64,000 bases of DNA from Streptococcus infantis SK970 (GTDB taxonomy: Bacteria; Bacillota; Bacilli; Lactobacillales; Streptococcaceae), in the NCBI GenBank assembly GCA_000223255.2, contig AFUT01000009.1, positions 62,001-126,000 of the forward strand, read 5' to 3'. The position numbers and the translations under genes are program-made. Positions 1-9,150 of this stretch are shown here, piece after piece. How positions within the stretch are numbered: the stretch's first letter is position 1; every line of letters begins with the position of its first letter. The notes below the pieces were generated by a model. That model ran no database searches. It saw nothing but the letters and a program-made list of their open reading frames with translations, and was not told the DNA's origin.

Positions 1-1088
1 AGCTGGACCAAAAAAATCTTGAAGTGGCTGTCAGTGACCGTTTGCAGGAGGTGCGAATCGAATTGCACCAAGGTCTGACTCAGGTTCGACAGGAGATGAA
101 TGAAAACCTCCTCCAAACCAGAGATAAGACTGACCAAAGACTACAGGCTTTGCAGGAGTCAAATGAGCAACGTTTAGAGCAGATGCGCCAAACGGTCGAG
201 GAAAAGTTAGAAAAGACCTTGCAGACACGTTTGCAAGCGTCTTTCGAGACAGTTTCCAAGCAATTGGAATCTGTCAATCGTGGCCTTGGAGAAATGCAGA
301 CGGTTGCCCGTGATGTAGGCGCCCTTAATAAGGTCTTATCTGGTACAAAAACTCGAGGAATTCTAGGAGAATTACAATTGGGGCAGATTATCGAAGATAT
401 CATGACACCTGCCCAGTATGAGCGAGAATACGCAACGGTTGAAAACTCCAGTGAACGAGTGGAGTACGCTATCAAGTTACCTGGCCAAGGCGACCAAGAA
501 TATGTTTATCTACCAATTGACTCTAAGTTTCCACTGGCGGATTATTACCGCTTAGAAGAGGCTTATGAAGCAGGTGATAAGGAAGAAATCGAAAATTGTC
601 GCAAATCACTCCAAACAAGCGTTAAGCGTTTTGCCAAAGATATCAAGAACAAGTACATAGCACCACCAAGGACGACCAATTTTGGAGTTTTGTTTGTTCC
701 GACAGAAGGTCTTTACTCAGAAATCGTTAGAAATCCGAATTTCTTTGATGGTTTGAGACGGGAAGAGCAGATTATCGTAGCTGGACCAAGTACCTTGTCA
801 GCCCTTCTCAACTCCCTATCGGTAGGCTTCAAAACTCTCAATATCCAAAAGAGTGCTGATCATATCAGTAAAACCCTTGCTAGTGTTAAGACCGAGTTTG
901 ACAAGTTCGGAGGCATTCTGGTCAAGGCACAAAAACATCTCCAACATGCCTCTGGCAATATTGATGAGTTATTAAACCGTCGCACCACAGCTATCGAGCG
1001 AACGCTCCGTCACATTGAGTTATCAGAAGGTGAGCCAGCGCTTGATCTACTCCAGTTCCAAGAAGATGAGGAAGAATATGAAGATTAG
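1..1088 (+). CDS. rmuC: DNA recombination protein RmuC (5-prime truncated by window)
   Basis: The reading frame is open from base 3 with no start, so the N-terminal part lies outside the window; about 361 residues are visible. The first ~100 visible residues are a Gln/Glu/Arg-rich coiled coil (LQEVRIELHQG, QRLEQMRQTVEEKLEKTLQTR). It is followed by the conserved RmuC domain with GILGELQLGQIIEDIM, LPIDSKFPLADYYRL and VGFKTLNI. RmuC proteins are predicted nuclease-fold proteins that limit inversions at repeats; the exact activity is not established. The tail is acidic (FQEDEEEYED). The stop overlaps the start of the next gene by 11 bases, suggesting co-transcription with yhaM. The family assignment is secure. 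Confidence 0.9.
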   Translation, partial: LDQKNLEVAVSDRLQEVRIELHQGLTQVRQEMNENLLQTRDKTDQRLQALQESNEQRLEQMRQTVEEKLEKTLQTRLQASFETVSKQLESVNRGLGEMQTVARDVGALNKVLSGTKTRGILGELQLGQIIEDIMTPAQYEREYATVENSSERVEYAIKLPGQGDQEYVYLPIDSKFPLADYYRLEEAYEAGDKEEIENCRKSLQTSVKRFAKDIKNKYIAPPRTTNFGVLFVPTEGLYSEIVRNPNFFDGLRREEQIIVAGPSTLSALLNSLSVGFKTLNIQKSADHISKTLASVKTEFDKFGGILVKAQKHLQHASGNIDELLNRRTTAIERTLRHIELSEGEPALDLLQFQEDEEEYED

Positions 1089-2019
1089 TCACATGAAAAA
1101 AGATGAGCTTTTTGAAGGCTTTTACCTGATCAAGTCAGCTGACCTAAGACAGACGCGTGCTGGGAAAAACTACCTAGCCTTTACCTTCCAAGATGATAGT
1201 GGGGAAATCGAAGGGAAACTCTGGGATGCCCAACCTCACAATGTTGAGGCATTTACTGCAGGGAAAGTTGTCCACATGCAGGGGCGTCGTGAAGTTTACA
1301 ACAACACTCCACAGGTCAATCAAATTACCCTACGCTTACCTCAGCCTGGGGAACCCAATGACCCAGCAGACTTCAAGGTAAAATCACCAGTGGATGTTAA
1401 GGAAATCCGCGAGTATATGGCACAGATGATTTTCAAGATTGAAAATCCCATCTGGCAACGAATCGTTCGGAGTCTTTACACCAAATACGATAAGGAGTTC
1501 TACTCCTATCCAGCAGCAAAAACCAACCACCATGCCTTTGAGACAGGACTTGCTTATCATACTGCCACTATGGTACGTTTAGCTGAATTAATCGCAGATG
1601 TGTATCCACAGCTTAATAAGAGCTTGCTCTACGCCGGAATTATGTTGCATGACCTAGCCAAGGTTATTGAGTTGACAGGTCCCGACCAGACAGAGTACAC
1701 AGTGAGAGGCAATCTTATCGGCCATATCGCTTTGATTGATAGCGAAATTACCAAAGCAGTAATGGAGCTGGGTATCGATGACACTCGAGAAGAAGTAGTT
1801 CTTCTACGTCATGTTATCCTCAGTCACCATGGACTACTCGAGTATGGTAGTCCTGTTCGTCCTCGTGTGATGGAAGCTGAAATCATTCATATGATTGATA
1901 ATTTAGATGCTAGCATGATGATGATGTCGACAGCTCTCGCCCTTGTTGATGAGGGAGAAATGACCAATAAAGTCTTTGCTATGGACAATCGTTCTTTCTA
2001 CAAGCCAAAATTAGACTAG
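1078..2019 (+). CDS. yhaM: 3-prime to 5-prime exoribonuclease YhaM (Cbf1-like)
   Basis: 313 residues: an N-terminal OB-fold (TRAGKNYLAFTFQDDSGEIEGKLWD, about residues 20-100) then an HD domain with HHAFETGLAYHTATM, MLHDLAK and HVILSHHG (about 150-290). YhaM-type enzymes trim RNA and single-stranded DNA 3-prime ends using divalent metals. I chose ATG 1078 (MKISHMKKDELFEG), preceded by GATGAGGA; an upstream TTG in the same frame would add 21 unlikely residues, and ATG 1093 is a weaker alternative. The length matches the B. subtilis protein (about 314). It overlaps rmuC and is followed by a terminator. Confidence 0.92.
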   Translation: MKISHMKKDELFEGFYLIKSADLRQTRAGKNYLAFTFQDDSGEIEGKLWDAQPHNVEAFTAGKVVHMQGRREVYNNTPQVNQITLRLPQPGEPNDPADFKVKSPVDVKEIREYMAQMIFKIENPIWQRIVRSLYTKYDKEFYSYPAAKTNHHAFETGLAYHTATMVRLAELIADVYPQLNKSLLYAGIMLHDLAKVIELTGPDQTEYTVRGNLIGHIALIDSEITKAVMELGIDDTREEVVLLRHVILSHHGLLEYGSPVRPRVMEAEIIHMIDNLDASMMMMSTALALVDEGEMTNKVFAMDNRSFYKPKLD

Positions 2020-2031
2020 AAACTAAAAAAT

Positions 2032-2064
2032 GAGCTTTATTTATGCAATAAAGTTCGTTTTTTT
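2032..2064 (+). terminator. Intrinsic terminator after yhaM
   Basis: A 10-bp stem (GAGCTTTATT / AATAAAGTTC, one G-U pair) with loop TATGC is followed by a run of T at 2058-2064. It sits 12 bases after the yhaM stop. Confidence 0.7.
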
Positions 2065-2073
2065 ACTTTAGTG

Positions 2074-2082
2074 TGATATAAT
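2074..2082 (+). promoter_or_regulatory. Extended -10 promoter of purR
   Basis: TGATATAAT: a TG dinucleotide one base before a perfect TATAAT (2077-2082), 37 bases upstream of the purR ATG. No good -35 box is visible, as is common for extended -10 promoters in streptococci. Confidence 0.65.
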
Positions 2083-2119
2083 GAGAAAAAGACTAATAAA
2101 AAAGAATGGTGAATAACTA

Positions 2120-2944
2120 ATGAAATTAAGAAGAAGTGATCGGATGGTTGTTATTTCCAATTACTTGATTAACAATCCATACAAATTAACCAGTCTCAAT
2201 ACCTTTGCGGAAAAGTATGAATCTGCTAAATCTTCTATTTCAGAAGATATTGTCATTATTAAACGTGCCTTTGAAGAGATTGAAATCGGCCATATTCAGA
2301 CGGTGACAGGTGCTGGTGGCGGTGTTATTTTCACACCATCTATCTCTACCCTTGAGTCTAAAACAATCATCGAAGAGCTTCGCGATAAACTTTCAGAGAG
2401 CGACCGCATTCTTCCAGGTGGCTACATTTATTTGTCTGACCTCCTTAGCACACCGGCTATTTTGAAAAATATCGGTCGTATTATTGCCAAGAGCTTTATG
2501 GATCAAAAGATTGATGCTGTCATGACTGTAGCAACTAAAGGAGTTCCGCTAGCAAATGCAGTTGCAAATGTTCTCAACGTACCTTTTGTCATTGTCCGTC
2601 GTGACTTGAAAATTACAGAAGGTTCAACTGTGAGTGTTAACTACGTTTCAGGTTCTAGCGACCGTATTGAAAAAATGTTCCTTTCAAAACGTAGCCTTAA
2701 AGCAGGAAGTCGAGTCTTGATCGTTGATGATTTCTTGAAAGGCGGAGGAACTATTAACGGTATGATTAGCCTTTTAACAGAGTTTGATTCTGAGTTAGCT
2801 GGTGTAGCTGTCTTTGCTGATAATGCGCAGGAAGATCGTGAACAGCAATTTGACTATAAATCACTCTTAAAAGTTACCAATATTGATGTGAAGAACCAAC
2901 AAATTGAAGTTGAAGTTGGAAATATCTTTGGAACAGAAAAATAA
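2120..2944 (+). CDS. purR: Purine operon repressor PurR
   Basis: 274 residues. The N-terminal ~75 residues are a winged-helix DNA-binding domain (RRSDRMVVISNYLINNPY, SSISEDIVIIKRAF). The rest is a phosphoribosyltransferase-like domain with the PRPP-binding signature VLIVDDFLKGGGTINGM (about residues 200-216). PurR represses, or in streptococci activates, purine genes in response to PRPP. Length and both domains match the Gram-positive PurR family. It has its own extended -10 promoter and is followed by a hairpin before lysA, so it appears monocistronic. Confidence 0.95.
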   Translation: MKLRRSDRMVVISNYLINNPYKLTSLNTFAEKYESAKSSISEDIVIIKRAFEEIEIGHIQTVTGAGGGVIFTPSISTLESKTIIEELRDKLSESDRILPGGYIYLSDLLSTPAILKNIGRIIAKSFMDQKIDAVMTVATKGVPLANAVANVLNVPFVIVRRDLKITEGSTVSVNYVSGSSDRIEKMFLSKRSLKAGSRVLIVDDFLKGGGTINGMISLLTEFDSELAGVAVFADNAQEDREQQFDYKSLLKVTNIDVKNQQIEVEVGNIFGTEK

Positions 2945-2961
2945 GAATTGACTTGAAATAC

Positions 2962-2993
2962 AAAGGTTGGAACTTTCGTCCCAGCCTTTCTTT
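2962..2993 (+). terminator. Terminator-like hairpin after purR, GGGA-YRAAAG-TTCY family
   Basis: An 11-bp imperfect stem (AAAGGTTGGAA / TCCCAGCCTTT) with loop CTTTCG. Read on the minus strand it is GGCTGGGA-CGAAAG-TTCCAACC, the same loop and closing pairs as the hairpins at 28730 and 44785. CTTTAG follows, a weak T tract. Confidence 0.5.
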
Positions 2994-3016
2994 AGTAAAG
3001 GATATAAAGGAGTCCG

Positions 3017-4270
3017 ATGAAAACACCATTTATTAAACGTGAAGCCTTAGAAAAGATTGTTGAAGAGTTTCCAACACCTTTCCATCTCTACGATGAAAAA
3101 GGCATCCGTGAGAAAGCACGCGCAGTAAACAAAGCTTTTTCTTGGAATAAAGGATTTAAAGAATATTTTGCAGTTAAGGCTACTCCAAACCCAACTATTT
3201 TAGAAATCTTACAAGAAGAGGGTTGTGGAGTGGATTGTTCTAGTTATGTAGAATTGTTAATGAGTCATAAACTTGGCTTTTCAGGTTCTGAGATGATGTT
3301 CTCATCTAACAATACTCCAGATAAAGAGTATGCTTATGCCCGTGAACTGGGGGCTACAATCAATTTGGATGCCTTTGAAGATATCGAGCATTTAGAGCGT
3401 GCAGCTGGGATTCCCGATATCATCTCTTGCCGTTACAATCCTGGTGGAGTATTTGAACTAGGTACGGATATTATGGATCATCCTGGTGAAGCTAAGTTCG
3501 GGATGACAAAGGAACAACTCTTTGAAGCCTTTACTCTCTTGAAAGAAAAGGGAGCAAAAACTTTTGGAATTCATTCCTTCCTAGCTTCCAATACTGTTAC
3601 TCACCTCTATTATCCTGAATTAGCTCGTCAGCTTTTTGAATTGGCTGTAGAAATAAAGGATAAATTAGGGATTTCCCTAGATTTTATCAATCTTTCTGGA
3701 GGAATTGGGGTCAACTATCATCCAGACCAGGAGCCAAATGATATTGCTTTGATTGGTGAGGGAGTTCGCCAGGTTTATGAAGAAGTCCTCACACCAGCAG
3801 GTCTTGGTCAGGTTAAAATCTTTACAGAACTAGGTCGCTTTATGTTGGCACCTCATGGAATTCTAGTTACAAAAGTAACGCATAAAAAGAAAACCTACCG
3901 TACCTATCTAGGAGTAGATGCGTCAGCTGTTAACCTGATGAGACCGGCTATGTATGGAGCTTATCACCACATTACAAATATGATGCATCCTGATAGTCAG
4001 ACTGAAGTGGTTGATGTTGTTGGCTCTCTTTGTGAAAACAACGACAAGTTTGCGGTTAATCGTGAATTGCCTCAAACAGAGATTGGTGATCTATTAGTGA
4101 TTCATGATACAGGTGCCCATGGCTTTTCTATGGGTTACCAGTACAATGCTAAACTTCGTTCAGCAGAAATTCTCTATACAGAGGGCGGAGGTACACGACT
4201 AATCCGTAGAGCTGAGAGACCAGAGGACTATTTTGCAACTCTCTATGGGTTTGACTTTGACAAAGATTAG
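3017..4270 (+). CDS. lysA: Diaminopimelate decarboxylase LysA
   Basis: 417 residues of a fold-type III PLP decarboxylase. The PLP lysine lies in EYFAVKATPNPTIL (about residue 54), the glycine-rich phosphate site in NLSGGIGVNYHP, and a TELGRFMLAPHG motif and the active-site Cys region GSLCENNDKF follow. The family converts meso-diaminopimelate to L-lysine, the last step of lysine synthesis. Streptococcal peptidoglycan uses lysine, so the enzyme also feeds the cell wall. RBS AAGGAG precedes the ATG. It is divergent from classical LysA and an ornithine-type decarboxylase relative is possible, but the motifs and length favour LysA. Confidence 0.85.
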   Translation: MKTPFIKREALEKIVEEFPTPFHLYDEKGIREKARAVNKAFSWNKGFKEYFAVKATPNPTILEILQEEGCGVDCSSYVELLMSHKLGFSGSEMMFSSNNTPDKEYAYARELGATINLDAFEDIEHLERAAGIPDIISCRYNPGGVFELGTDIMDHPGEAKFGMTKEQLFEAFTLLKEKGAKTFGIHSFLASNTVTHLYYPELARQLFELAVEIKDKLGISLDFINLSGGIGVNYHPDQEPNDIALIGEGVRQVYEEVLTPAGLGQVKIFTELGRFMLAPHGILVTKVTHKKKTYRTYLGVDASAVNLMRPAMYGAYHHITNMMHPDSQTEVVDVVGSLCENNDKFAVNRELPQTEIGDLLVIHDTGAHGFSMGYQYNAKLRSAEILYTEGGGTRLIRRAERPEDYFATLYGFDFDKD

Positions 4271-4358
4271 AATAATTTATGAAAATCATGAAAGTTGAAA
4301 GTGAAAAACAGATTGTTTTCTAAAAAATAGACAAAATCTATTGTTTTCCTTTCAAGCA

Positions 4359-4387
4359 TGATATAATAAAATTATGAAACGGTTTCA
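4359..4387 (+). promoter_or_regulatory. Promoter of pflA with a palindrome at the start site
   Basis: Extended -10 TGATATAAT (4359-4367), with a weak upstream TTGTTT at 4341. Just downstream is TGAAAC-G-GTTTCA (4375-4387), a perfect 6-bp palindrome with a one-base centre. It resembles a CcpA cre site but is one base shorter than the consensus. The promoter is well supported; the operator role is a guess. Confidence 0.5.
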
Positions 4388-4401
4388 AGGAAGGTGGCGT
4401 T

Positions 4402-5196
4402 ATGTCTGAAGAAACAATTGACTATGGACAAGTGACAGGAATGGTGCATTCGACAGAGAGTTTTGGGGCGGTAGATGGCCCTGGGATTCGTTTTATTGTC
4501 TTTTTGCAGGGCTGTCAGATGCGTTGCCAATATTGCCATAACCCTGACACATGGGCGATGGAAACCAATAAATCTCGTGTACGAACAGTAGATGATGTTC
4601 TAGAAGAAGCGCTTCGTTATCGTGGTTTCTGGGGAGACAAGGGAGGTATCACAGTCAGCGGAGGAGAAGCTCTCTTGCAGATTGATTTCCTAATTGCTCT
4701 CTTTACCAAGGCGAAAGAAAAAGGCATCCACTGTACCTTAGATACCTGTGCTCTTCCATTCCGTAACAAGCCACGCTATCTTGAAAAATTTGATAAATTA
4801 ATGGCTGTGACTGATTTGGTTCTTCTTGATATCAAAGAAATTAATGATGCTCAACATAGGATTGTAACCAGTCAAAGTAACAAAACCATTTTAGCTTGTG
4901 CTCAATACTTGTCAGATATTGGGAAACCTGTCTGGATTCGTCACGTTCTCGTACCTGGTTTGACAGACCGTGATGAAGATTTGATTGAACTTGGGAAGTT
5001 CGTAAAAACTCTTAAAAACGTTGATAAGTTTGAAATCCTACCCTACCACACTATGGGAGAATTCAAATGGCGTGAACTTGGGATTCCGTATTCACTTGAA
5101 GGCGTTAAACCTCCAACAGCAGATCGTGTCAAAAACGCTAAGGAATTGATGGATACAGAAAGCTACCAAGATTACATGAAACGTGTTCATGGATAA
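4402..5196 (+). CDS. pflA: Pyruvate formate-lyase activating enzyme PflA
   Basis: 264 residues, radical-SAM family. The CX3CX2C iron-sulfur motif is present (CQMRCQYC, C38, C42, C45), followed by the GGE-type SAM motif VSGGEALLQ and DLVLLDIKEIN. The enzyme makes the glycyl radical on pyruvate formate-lyase, enabling mixed-acid fermentation under low oxygen. Length matches the family (about 260). It has its own promoter and terminator, so it is a single-gene unit here; pfl itself is not in the window. Confidence 0.95.
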   Translation: MSEETIDYGQVTGMVHSTESFGAVDGPGIRFIVFLQGCQMRCQYCHNPDTWAMETNKSRVRTVDDVLEEALRYRGFWGDKGGITVSGGEALLQIDFLIALFTKAKEKGIHCTLDTCALPFRNKPRYLEKFDKLMAVTDLVLLDIKEINDAQHRIVTSQSNKTILACAQYLSDIGKPVWIRHVLVPGLTDRDEDLIELGKFVKTLKNVDKFEILPYHTMGEFKWRELGIPYSLEGVKPPTADRVKNAKELMDTESYQDYMKRVHG

Positions 5197-5201
5197 AAAG
5201 A

Positions 5202-5226
5202 AGCCTGATGGGAACATCGGGCTTTT
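5202..5226 (+). terminator. Terminator of pflA
   Basis: A 9-bp stem AGCCTGATG / CATCGGGCT (one G-U) with loop GGAA, followed by TTTT, 5 bases after the pflA stop. Confidence 0.75.
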
Positions 5227-5233
5227 CTGATAT

Positions 5234-5265
5234 AAAAAAAGCTTAGCTCGAATGCTAAGCCTTTT
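5234..5265 (-). terminator. Terminator of yidC
   Basis: Perfect 7-bp stem GCTTAGC / GCTAAGC (5241-5247 and 5254-5260), flanked by seven A on the plus strand, which give a T tract on the minus strand just after the yidC stop. Confidence 0.75.
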
Positions 5266-6205
5266 ATTGTTTATCTAGAATGTTGTTTTCCAGAATTACG
5301 TTTTTGTTTTTCTTCTTGTTAGAAGTTGTGATAGCTGTTGCTGATTCAGGAGTCACATCCTTGCGAGCGCCTGAAGTTTTGCTTGCTTTTGGTGGGTTCT
5401 TTGCAAATTCTTCGCGTACTTTTTTACGAAGTTTTGGACGAATCATGTAGTTGACGATGAATTGTTGAAGAATCATCATGAAACCACCGACAACCCAGTA
5501 AAGTGTGACGCTGGCTGGAGAGAAGATGGAGAACATGACGATCATCATTGGACTCATGTAAATCATTTTCTTGAGTTGTTCTCTTTGAGTCTCGTCTTCA
5601 ACTCCGTGTAGAGAAAGGAGTGATTGGATGTAGTAGAGAATACCAGCGCAGGCGATGAGAATCCAACTTGGAGAACCCAGTGCGATTCCTAAGAAGCTTG
5701 CTTCAGAAACACCTTCTGTGTGTTGAGCAGCAAAGTAGATAGCAGAGAAGAAAGGCATTTGAATGAGGATAGGGAAACATCCTACACCACCAAACATACT
5801 AATACCATGCTCTTTTTGAGCAGCAAAGAGAGCTTGTTGGGCTTCTAGTTTTTCTTCTTGAGTCGTTGCTTCTTTCAGACGAGTCTGATGTGGCTCAAGG
5901 ACGTCTTTGAGAGCGTTCATCTTCTCAGAGTGAAGCGTCGCCTTCCATGATTGGTAGATACCAAGTGGCAAAATAATCAAGCGGACGATAATGGTTACGA
6001 TGATAATACCGACACCGAAGCCAAGACCTTGATCATTAGCGAAGTACTTGATAGCTTCAGCCATAGGCGCTCCGATGGTATTCCAGATAAATCCAGTTGG
6101 CTGACCAGTCGCTTTGTCAACCTGAACGCAGCCTGTCAAGACTAATAGCATAGCCGCTCCCATGATAGAGAGGGCGATTCTTTTAATTGATTTCACTGTT
6201 TTCAT
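5264..6205 (-). CDS. yidC: Membrane protein insertase YidC/OxaA family lipoprotein
   Basis: 313 residues. A lipoprotein signal ends in LVLTGC (lipobox Cys about residue 26). The YidC/Oxa1 core follows with five hydrophobic segments: GLGFGVGIIIVTIIVRLIILP, MFGGVGCFPILIQMPFFSAIYF, SWILIACAGILYYI, SPMMIVMFSIFSPASVTLYW and a last segment. The tail is basic (KKKNKN). It inserts and folds membrane proteins, with or without SecYEG. Streptococci carry two paralogs; this copy is not beside rnpA/jag, so it is probably the stand-alone paralog. RBS AAGAAGGA precedes the ATG. Confidence 0.93.
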   Translation of the reverse strand: MKTVKSIKRIALSIMGAAMLLVLTGCVQVDKATGQPTGFIWNTIGAPMAEAIKYFANDQGLGFGVGIIIVTIIVRLIILPLGIYQSWKATLHSEKMNALKDVLEPHQTRLKEATTQEEKLEAQQALFAAQKEHGISMFGGVGCFPILIQMPFFSAIYFAAQHTEGVSEASFLGIALGSPSWILIACAGILYYIQSLLSLHGVEDETQREQLKKMIYMSPMMIVMFSIFSPASVTLYWVVGGFMMILQQFIVNYMIRPKLRKKVREEFAKNPPKASKTSGARKDVTPESATAITTSNKKKNKNVILENNILDKQ

Positions 6206-6218
6206 TCCTTCTTTAAAA

Positions 6219-6224
6219 ATTATA
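6219..6224 (-). promoter_or_regulatory. -10 box of yidC
   Basis: On the minus strand GGTATAATTTTT gives a perfect TATAAT 14 bases upstream of the yidC ATG. The leader is very short and contains the RBS. Confidence 0.5.
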
Positions 6225-6271
6225 CCTTTCTATTCTACTTTTTTTTGAAAATATACAATAGTTCTAGAGAC

Positions 6272-6550
6272 CTAATTTGCGACTTTGAAGTCGGAATAGG
6301 AAGGAAAGTTGCTCAATTGGACGTCGAGATAGGTCACTTTTGAGAAAGGAGTTGGTCCTTTTCGGATTTCTTGGATGAACTTAGCCATGATAGCTGAAGA
6401 CTCTGCTTGGGCAAGGATTTCAACTGTTCCGTCATCGTTGTTCCAGACACGACCAGTGATTCCACCTAGCTCGAGGGCAAGGGTATAGACACCCCAACGA
6501 AAGCCAACACCCTGAACGCGTCCCTGCGCAATCATTTTGACCTTTTGCAT
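6272..6550 (-). CDS. acyP: Acylphosphatase AcyP
   Basis: 92 residues. The signature VQGVGFRWGVYTLALELG carries the catalytic Arg (GFR), and the GRVWNNDDGTVEILAQ segment carries the catalytic Asn. It hydrolyses the carboxyl-phosphate bond of acylphosphates. The frame runs upstream for another 92 codons without a stop, but ATG 6550 is preceded by AAGGAGG and gives the family length. The gene is divergent from the methyltransferase gene, sharing the 33-bp region between their starts. Confidence 0.93.
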   Translation of the reverse strand: MQKVKMIAQGRVQGVGFRWGVYTLALELGGITGRVWNNDDGTVEILAQAESSAIMAKFIQEIRKGPTPFSKVTYLDVQLSNFPSYSDFKVAN

Positions 6551-6568
6551 ACCAAACCTCCTTGATTG

Positions 6569-6577
6569 TGTTATAAT
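6569..6577 (+). promoter_or_regulatory. Extended -10 promoter of the TrmH-family gene
   Basis: TGTTATAAT, 7 bases before the ATG at 6584. The transcript would therefore be nearly leaderless, which is unusual. Confidence 0.5.
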
Positions 6578-6583
6578 ATTTCT

Positions 6584-7323
6584 ATGACTATTATAACCTC
6601 TAAAGCTAATTCTGTGGTGAAAAATGCCAAGAAATTGCATCAAAAAAATATCGCAAATCTTCTTATTTAATTGAGGGTTGGCATTTATTTGAGGAAGCTC
6701 TTCAGGCAGGAGCAACGATTGAGAAAATTTTTGCCTTGGCAGAACATGGGGGAAAATTAGCTGACTATCCTCAGACAGTCTTGGTGACGGAAGAAATCTT
6801 GCTTGATTTGGCTGATTCACAAACACCTCAGGGCATTGTAGCTATTGTTCAAAAGGAAGAGGAGCAGTTGCCGGATTTGACCTCTGGAAAATATCTTTTC
6901 TTGGAAGATGTGCAGGATCCTGGAAATGTGGGGACCATGATTCGAACGGCAGATGCAGCAGGGTTTTCGGGAGTTATCGTTTCCAGCAAGTCAGCTGATA
7001 TTTATAGTTTAAAAACACTTCGTTCAATGCAAGGCAGTCATTTCCACTTGCCGATTTATCGCATGCCTGTTGAAACATTTGTTGAAGAGGCGAAAAAGAG
7101 TCATTTGCTCATTCTAGCCACTACCTTATCCCAAAATTCTAAAGATTATCGTGAACTGGCTCGATTAGAGGATTTTGCCTTGGTTATGGGAAATGAAGGG
7201 CAGGGTATTAGTCCATTCATGGCAGATCAAGCAGATCAACTGGTTCACATCAGCATGAAAGGGCAAGCAGAAAGTCTCAATGTCGCTATTGCGGCAGGGA
7301 TACTCATGTTTTATTTGAGTTAA
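6584..7323 (+). CDS. TrmH/SpoU-family RNA methyltransferase (frameshift near N-terminus)
   Basis: The ATG at 6584 gives MTIITSKANSVVKNAKKLHQK and then hits a stop. Adding one A to the A7 run at 6642-6648 restores KYRKSSYLIEGWHLFEEAL and one frame to 7323 (about 246 residues). The C-terminal SPOUT knot has EDVQDPGNVGTMIRTADAAGF, VMGNEGQGIS and SLNVAIAAGILMFY, the SAM-binding signature of 2-prime-O-ribose methyltransferases. The target RNA is unknown, probably 23S rRNA. The lesion looks like a homopolymer error. With the base restored the gene is ordinary. Confidence 0.88.
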
Positions 7324-7377
7324 AATAGTTTATTTTTGTTATAATCAATAAAAAAGATTTCATAAGGAGAAAAAGAT

Positions 7378-8061
7378 ATGAATCAAACAATTATTCAAGA
7401 ACGTTCTGGCTTGAATCAATTTTATGCAAAAGTCTATGCTTTCGTAGGTATCGGGATAGCCTTATCTGCAATTGTCTCAGCTTTAATGTTAACAACCTTC
7501 CAAGATGTTCTCGTACAGTTAATGCTTAACGCCCGCATATGGTTAATTGTAACAGGAGTAGTTGAAGTTGCTCTTGTCATATTCGCAAGTGGTTTAGCAT
7601 TAAAGAATAGTCCAGCAACCCTTCCAATATTTCTGCTCTACTCAGCGATTAATGGTTTTTCACTAAGCTTCATTGTGTCGCTCTATCTTCCCGGGACAGT
7701 TTTGACAGCCTTTATCTCCAGTGCAGCCCTCTTCTTTGTCATGGCTATCGTAGGAGTAGTCATTAAAAAGGATTTGAGTGGGATCGGTCGTGCTTTGATT
7801 GCAGCCCTATTTGGTTTGATACTAGCTATGGTTGTCAATATCTTCTTAAATAGTGACCTAATGGATTACATTATTAGTATTGTTATGGTGCTTGTTTTTG
7901 CAGGTCTCATTGCTTGGGATAATCAAAAAATTCGTTATGTTTACGAAGAGTCAGATGGTCAGGTAGCTACAGGCTGGGCAATTTCTTTAGCACTTAGCCT
8001 CTACCTCGACTTTATCAACCTCTTCCTTAGCTTCCTACGTATCTTTGGAAGAGACGATTAA
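7378..8061 (+). CDS. Bax inhibitor-1 / YccA-family membrane protein
   Basis: 227 residues with seven hydrophobic segments and the BI-1 C-terminal signature ([16 protein letters not shown], then [19 protein letters not shown]). The conserved Asp pairs fit the pH-sensitive calcium-leak channel described for the bacterial family member YetJ. The physiological role in streptococci is unknown. RBS AAGGAG precedes the ATG, and a strong terminator follows, so the gene is a single unit. Confidence 0.9.
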   Translation: MNQTIIQERSGLNQFYAKVYAFVGIGIALSAIVSALMLTTFQDVLVQLMLNARIWLIVTGVVEVALVIFASGLALKNSPATLPIFLLYSAINGFSLSFIVSLYLPGTVLTAFISSAALFFVMAIVGVVIKKDLSGIGRALIAALFGLILAMVVNIFLNSDLMDYIISIVMVLVFAGLIAWDNQKIRYVYEESDGQVATGWAISLALSLYLDFINLFLSFLRIFGRDD

Positions 8062-8068
8062 TACTTTT

Positions 8069-8091
8069 AGAGCTCAAATGAGCTCTTTTTT
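8069..8091 (+). terminator. Terminator after the BI-1 gene
   Basis: Perfect 7-bp stem AGAGCTC / GAGCTCT with loop AAAT, followed by six T. Confidence 0.85.
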
Positions 8092-8122
8092 ATTTTTACT
8101 TTCATTTTTACTAGCAAAAAGG

Positions 8123-8128
8123 TATAAT
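8123..8128 (+). promoter_or_regulatory. -10 box of asnA
   Basis: TATAAT 27 bases upstream of the asnA ATG; the -35 region is only T-rich. No T-box leader fits in the 65-bp gap after the previous terminator. Confidence 0.5.
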
Positions 8129-8155
8129 CTTTTTATTATTCAAAAGGAGGAACGT

Positions 8156-9148
8156 ATGAAGAAAAGTTTTATCCATCAGCAGGAAGAGATTTCCTTTGTA
8201 AAAAATACCTTTACCCAGTATTTAAAAGATAAGTTAGAAGTAGTAGAAGTACAAGGTCCAATCTTAAGTAAGGTTGGAGACGGGATGCAGGATAACCTTT
8301 CAGGGATTGAACATCCGGTATCTGTTAAGGTTCTGCAAATTCCAGACGAAACCTACGAGGTGGTACATTCGCTTGCTAAGTGGAAACGCCATACTTTGGC
8401 ACGTTTTGGTTTCGGTGAAGGAGAAGGTCTCTTCGTTCACATGAAGGCTCTTCGTCCAGATGAAGATTCACTAGATGCGACTCATTCGGTTTATGTGGAC
8501 CAGTGGGACTGGGAAAAGGTTATTCCTAATGGACAACGCAACATAGCCTATCTTAAAGAAACGGTTGAAAAAATTTATAAGGCCATTCGTTTAACAGAGC
8601 TGGCAGTCGAAGCCCGCTATGATATTGAGTCAATCTTGCCGAAGCAAATTACTTTTATCCATACTGAAGAGTTGGTTGAACGCTATCCAGACTTGACACC
8701 AAAAGAACGTGAAAATGCTATCTGTAAGGAATTCGGTGCAGTCTTCTTGATTGGTATTGGTGGAGAATTATCAGATGGAAAACCTCATGACGGACGTGCT
8801 CCGGACTATGATGACTGGACAACAGAATCTGAAAATGGCTACAAGGGCCTAAATGGAGATATCCTTGTTTGGAATGATAATTTGGGTGCAGCCTTTGAAT
8901 TGTCTTCAATGGGGATTCGTGTCGATGAAGACACGCTTCGTCGTCAGGTAGCTATTACAGGAGATGAAGACCGCTTATCTCTTGAATGGCATAAGGCTCT
9001 CTTGAATGGACTCTTCCCATTGACAATCGGTGGAGGAATTGGGCAGTCTCGTATGGCCATGTTCTTGCTTCGTAAGAAACATATCGGTGAAGTTCAAACC
9101 AGTGTTTGGCCACAAGAAGTCAGAGATACTTACGAGAATATTCTTTAA
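8156..9148 (+). CDS. asnA: Aspartate-ammonia ligase (asparagine synthetase A)
   Basis: 330 residues, exactly the family length. It makes L-asparagine from L-aspartate, ammonia and ATP. The class II aminoacyl-tRNA-synthetase-like fold shows [39 protein letters not shown] and the closing motif [20 protein letters not shown] 8156 follows AAAGGAGG; the frame is open upstream into the previous terminator but no good start lies there. The gene has its own promoter and a perfect terminator hairpin just after the stop. Confidence 0.96.
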   Translation: MKKSFIHQQEEISFVKNTFTQYLKDKLEVVEVQGPILSKVGDGMQDNLSGIEHPVSVKVLQIPDETYEVVHSLAKWKRHTLARFGFGEGEGLFVHMKALRPDEDSLDATHSVYVDQWDWEKVIPNGQRNIAYLKETVEKIYKAIRLTELAVEARYDIESILPKQITFIHTEELVERYPDLTPKERENAICKEFGAVFLIGIGGELSDGKPHDGRAPDYDDWTTESENGYKGLNGDILVWNDNLGAAFELSSMGIRVDEDTLRRQVAITGDEDRLSLEWHKALLNGLFPLTIGGGIGQSRMAMFLLRKKHIGEVQTSVWPQEVRDTYENIL

Positions 9149-9150
9149 TC

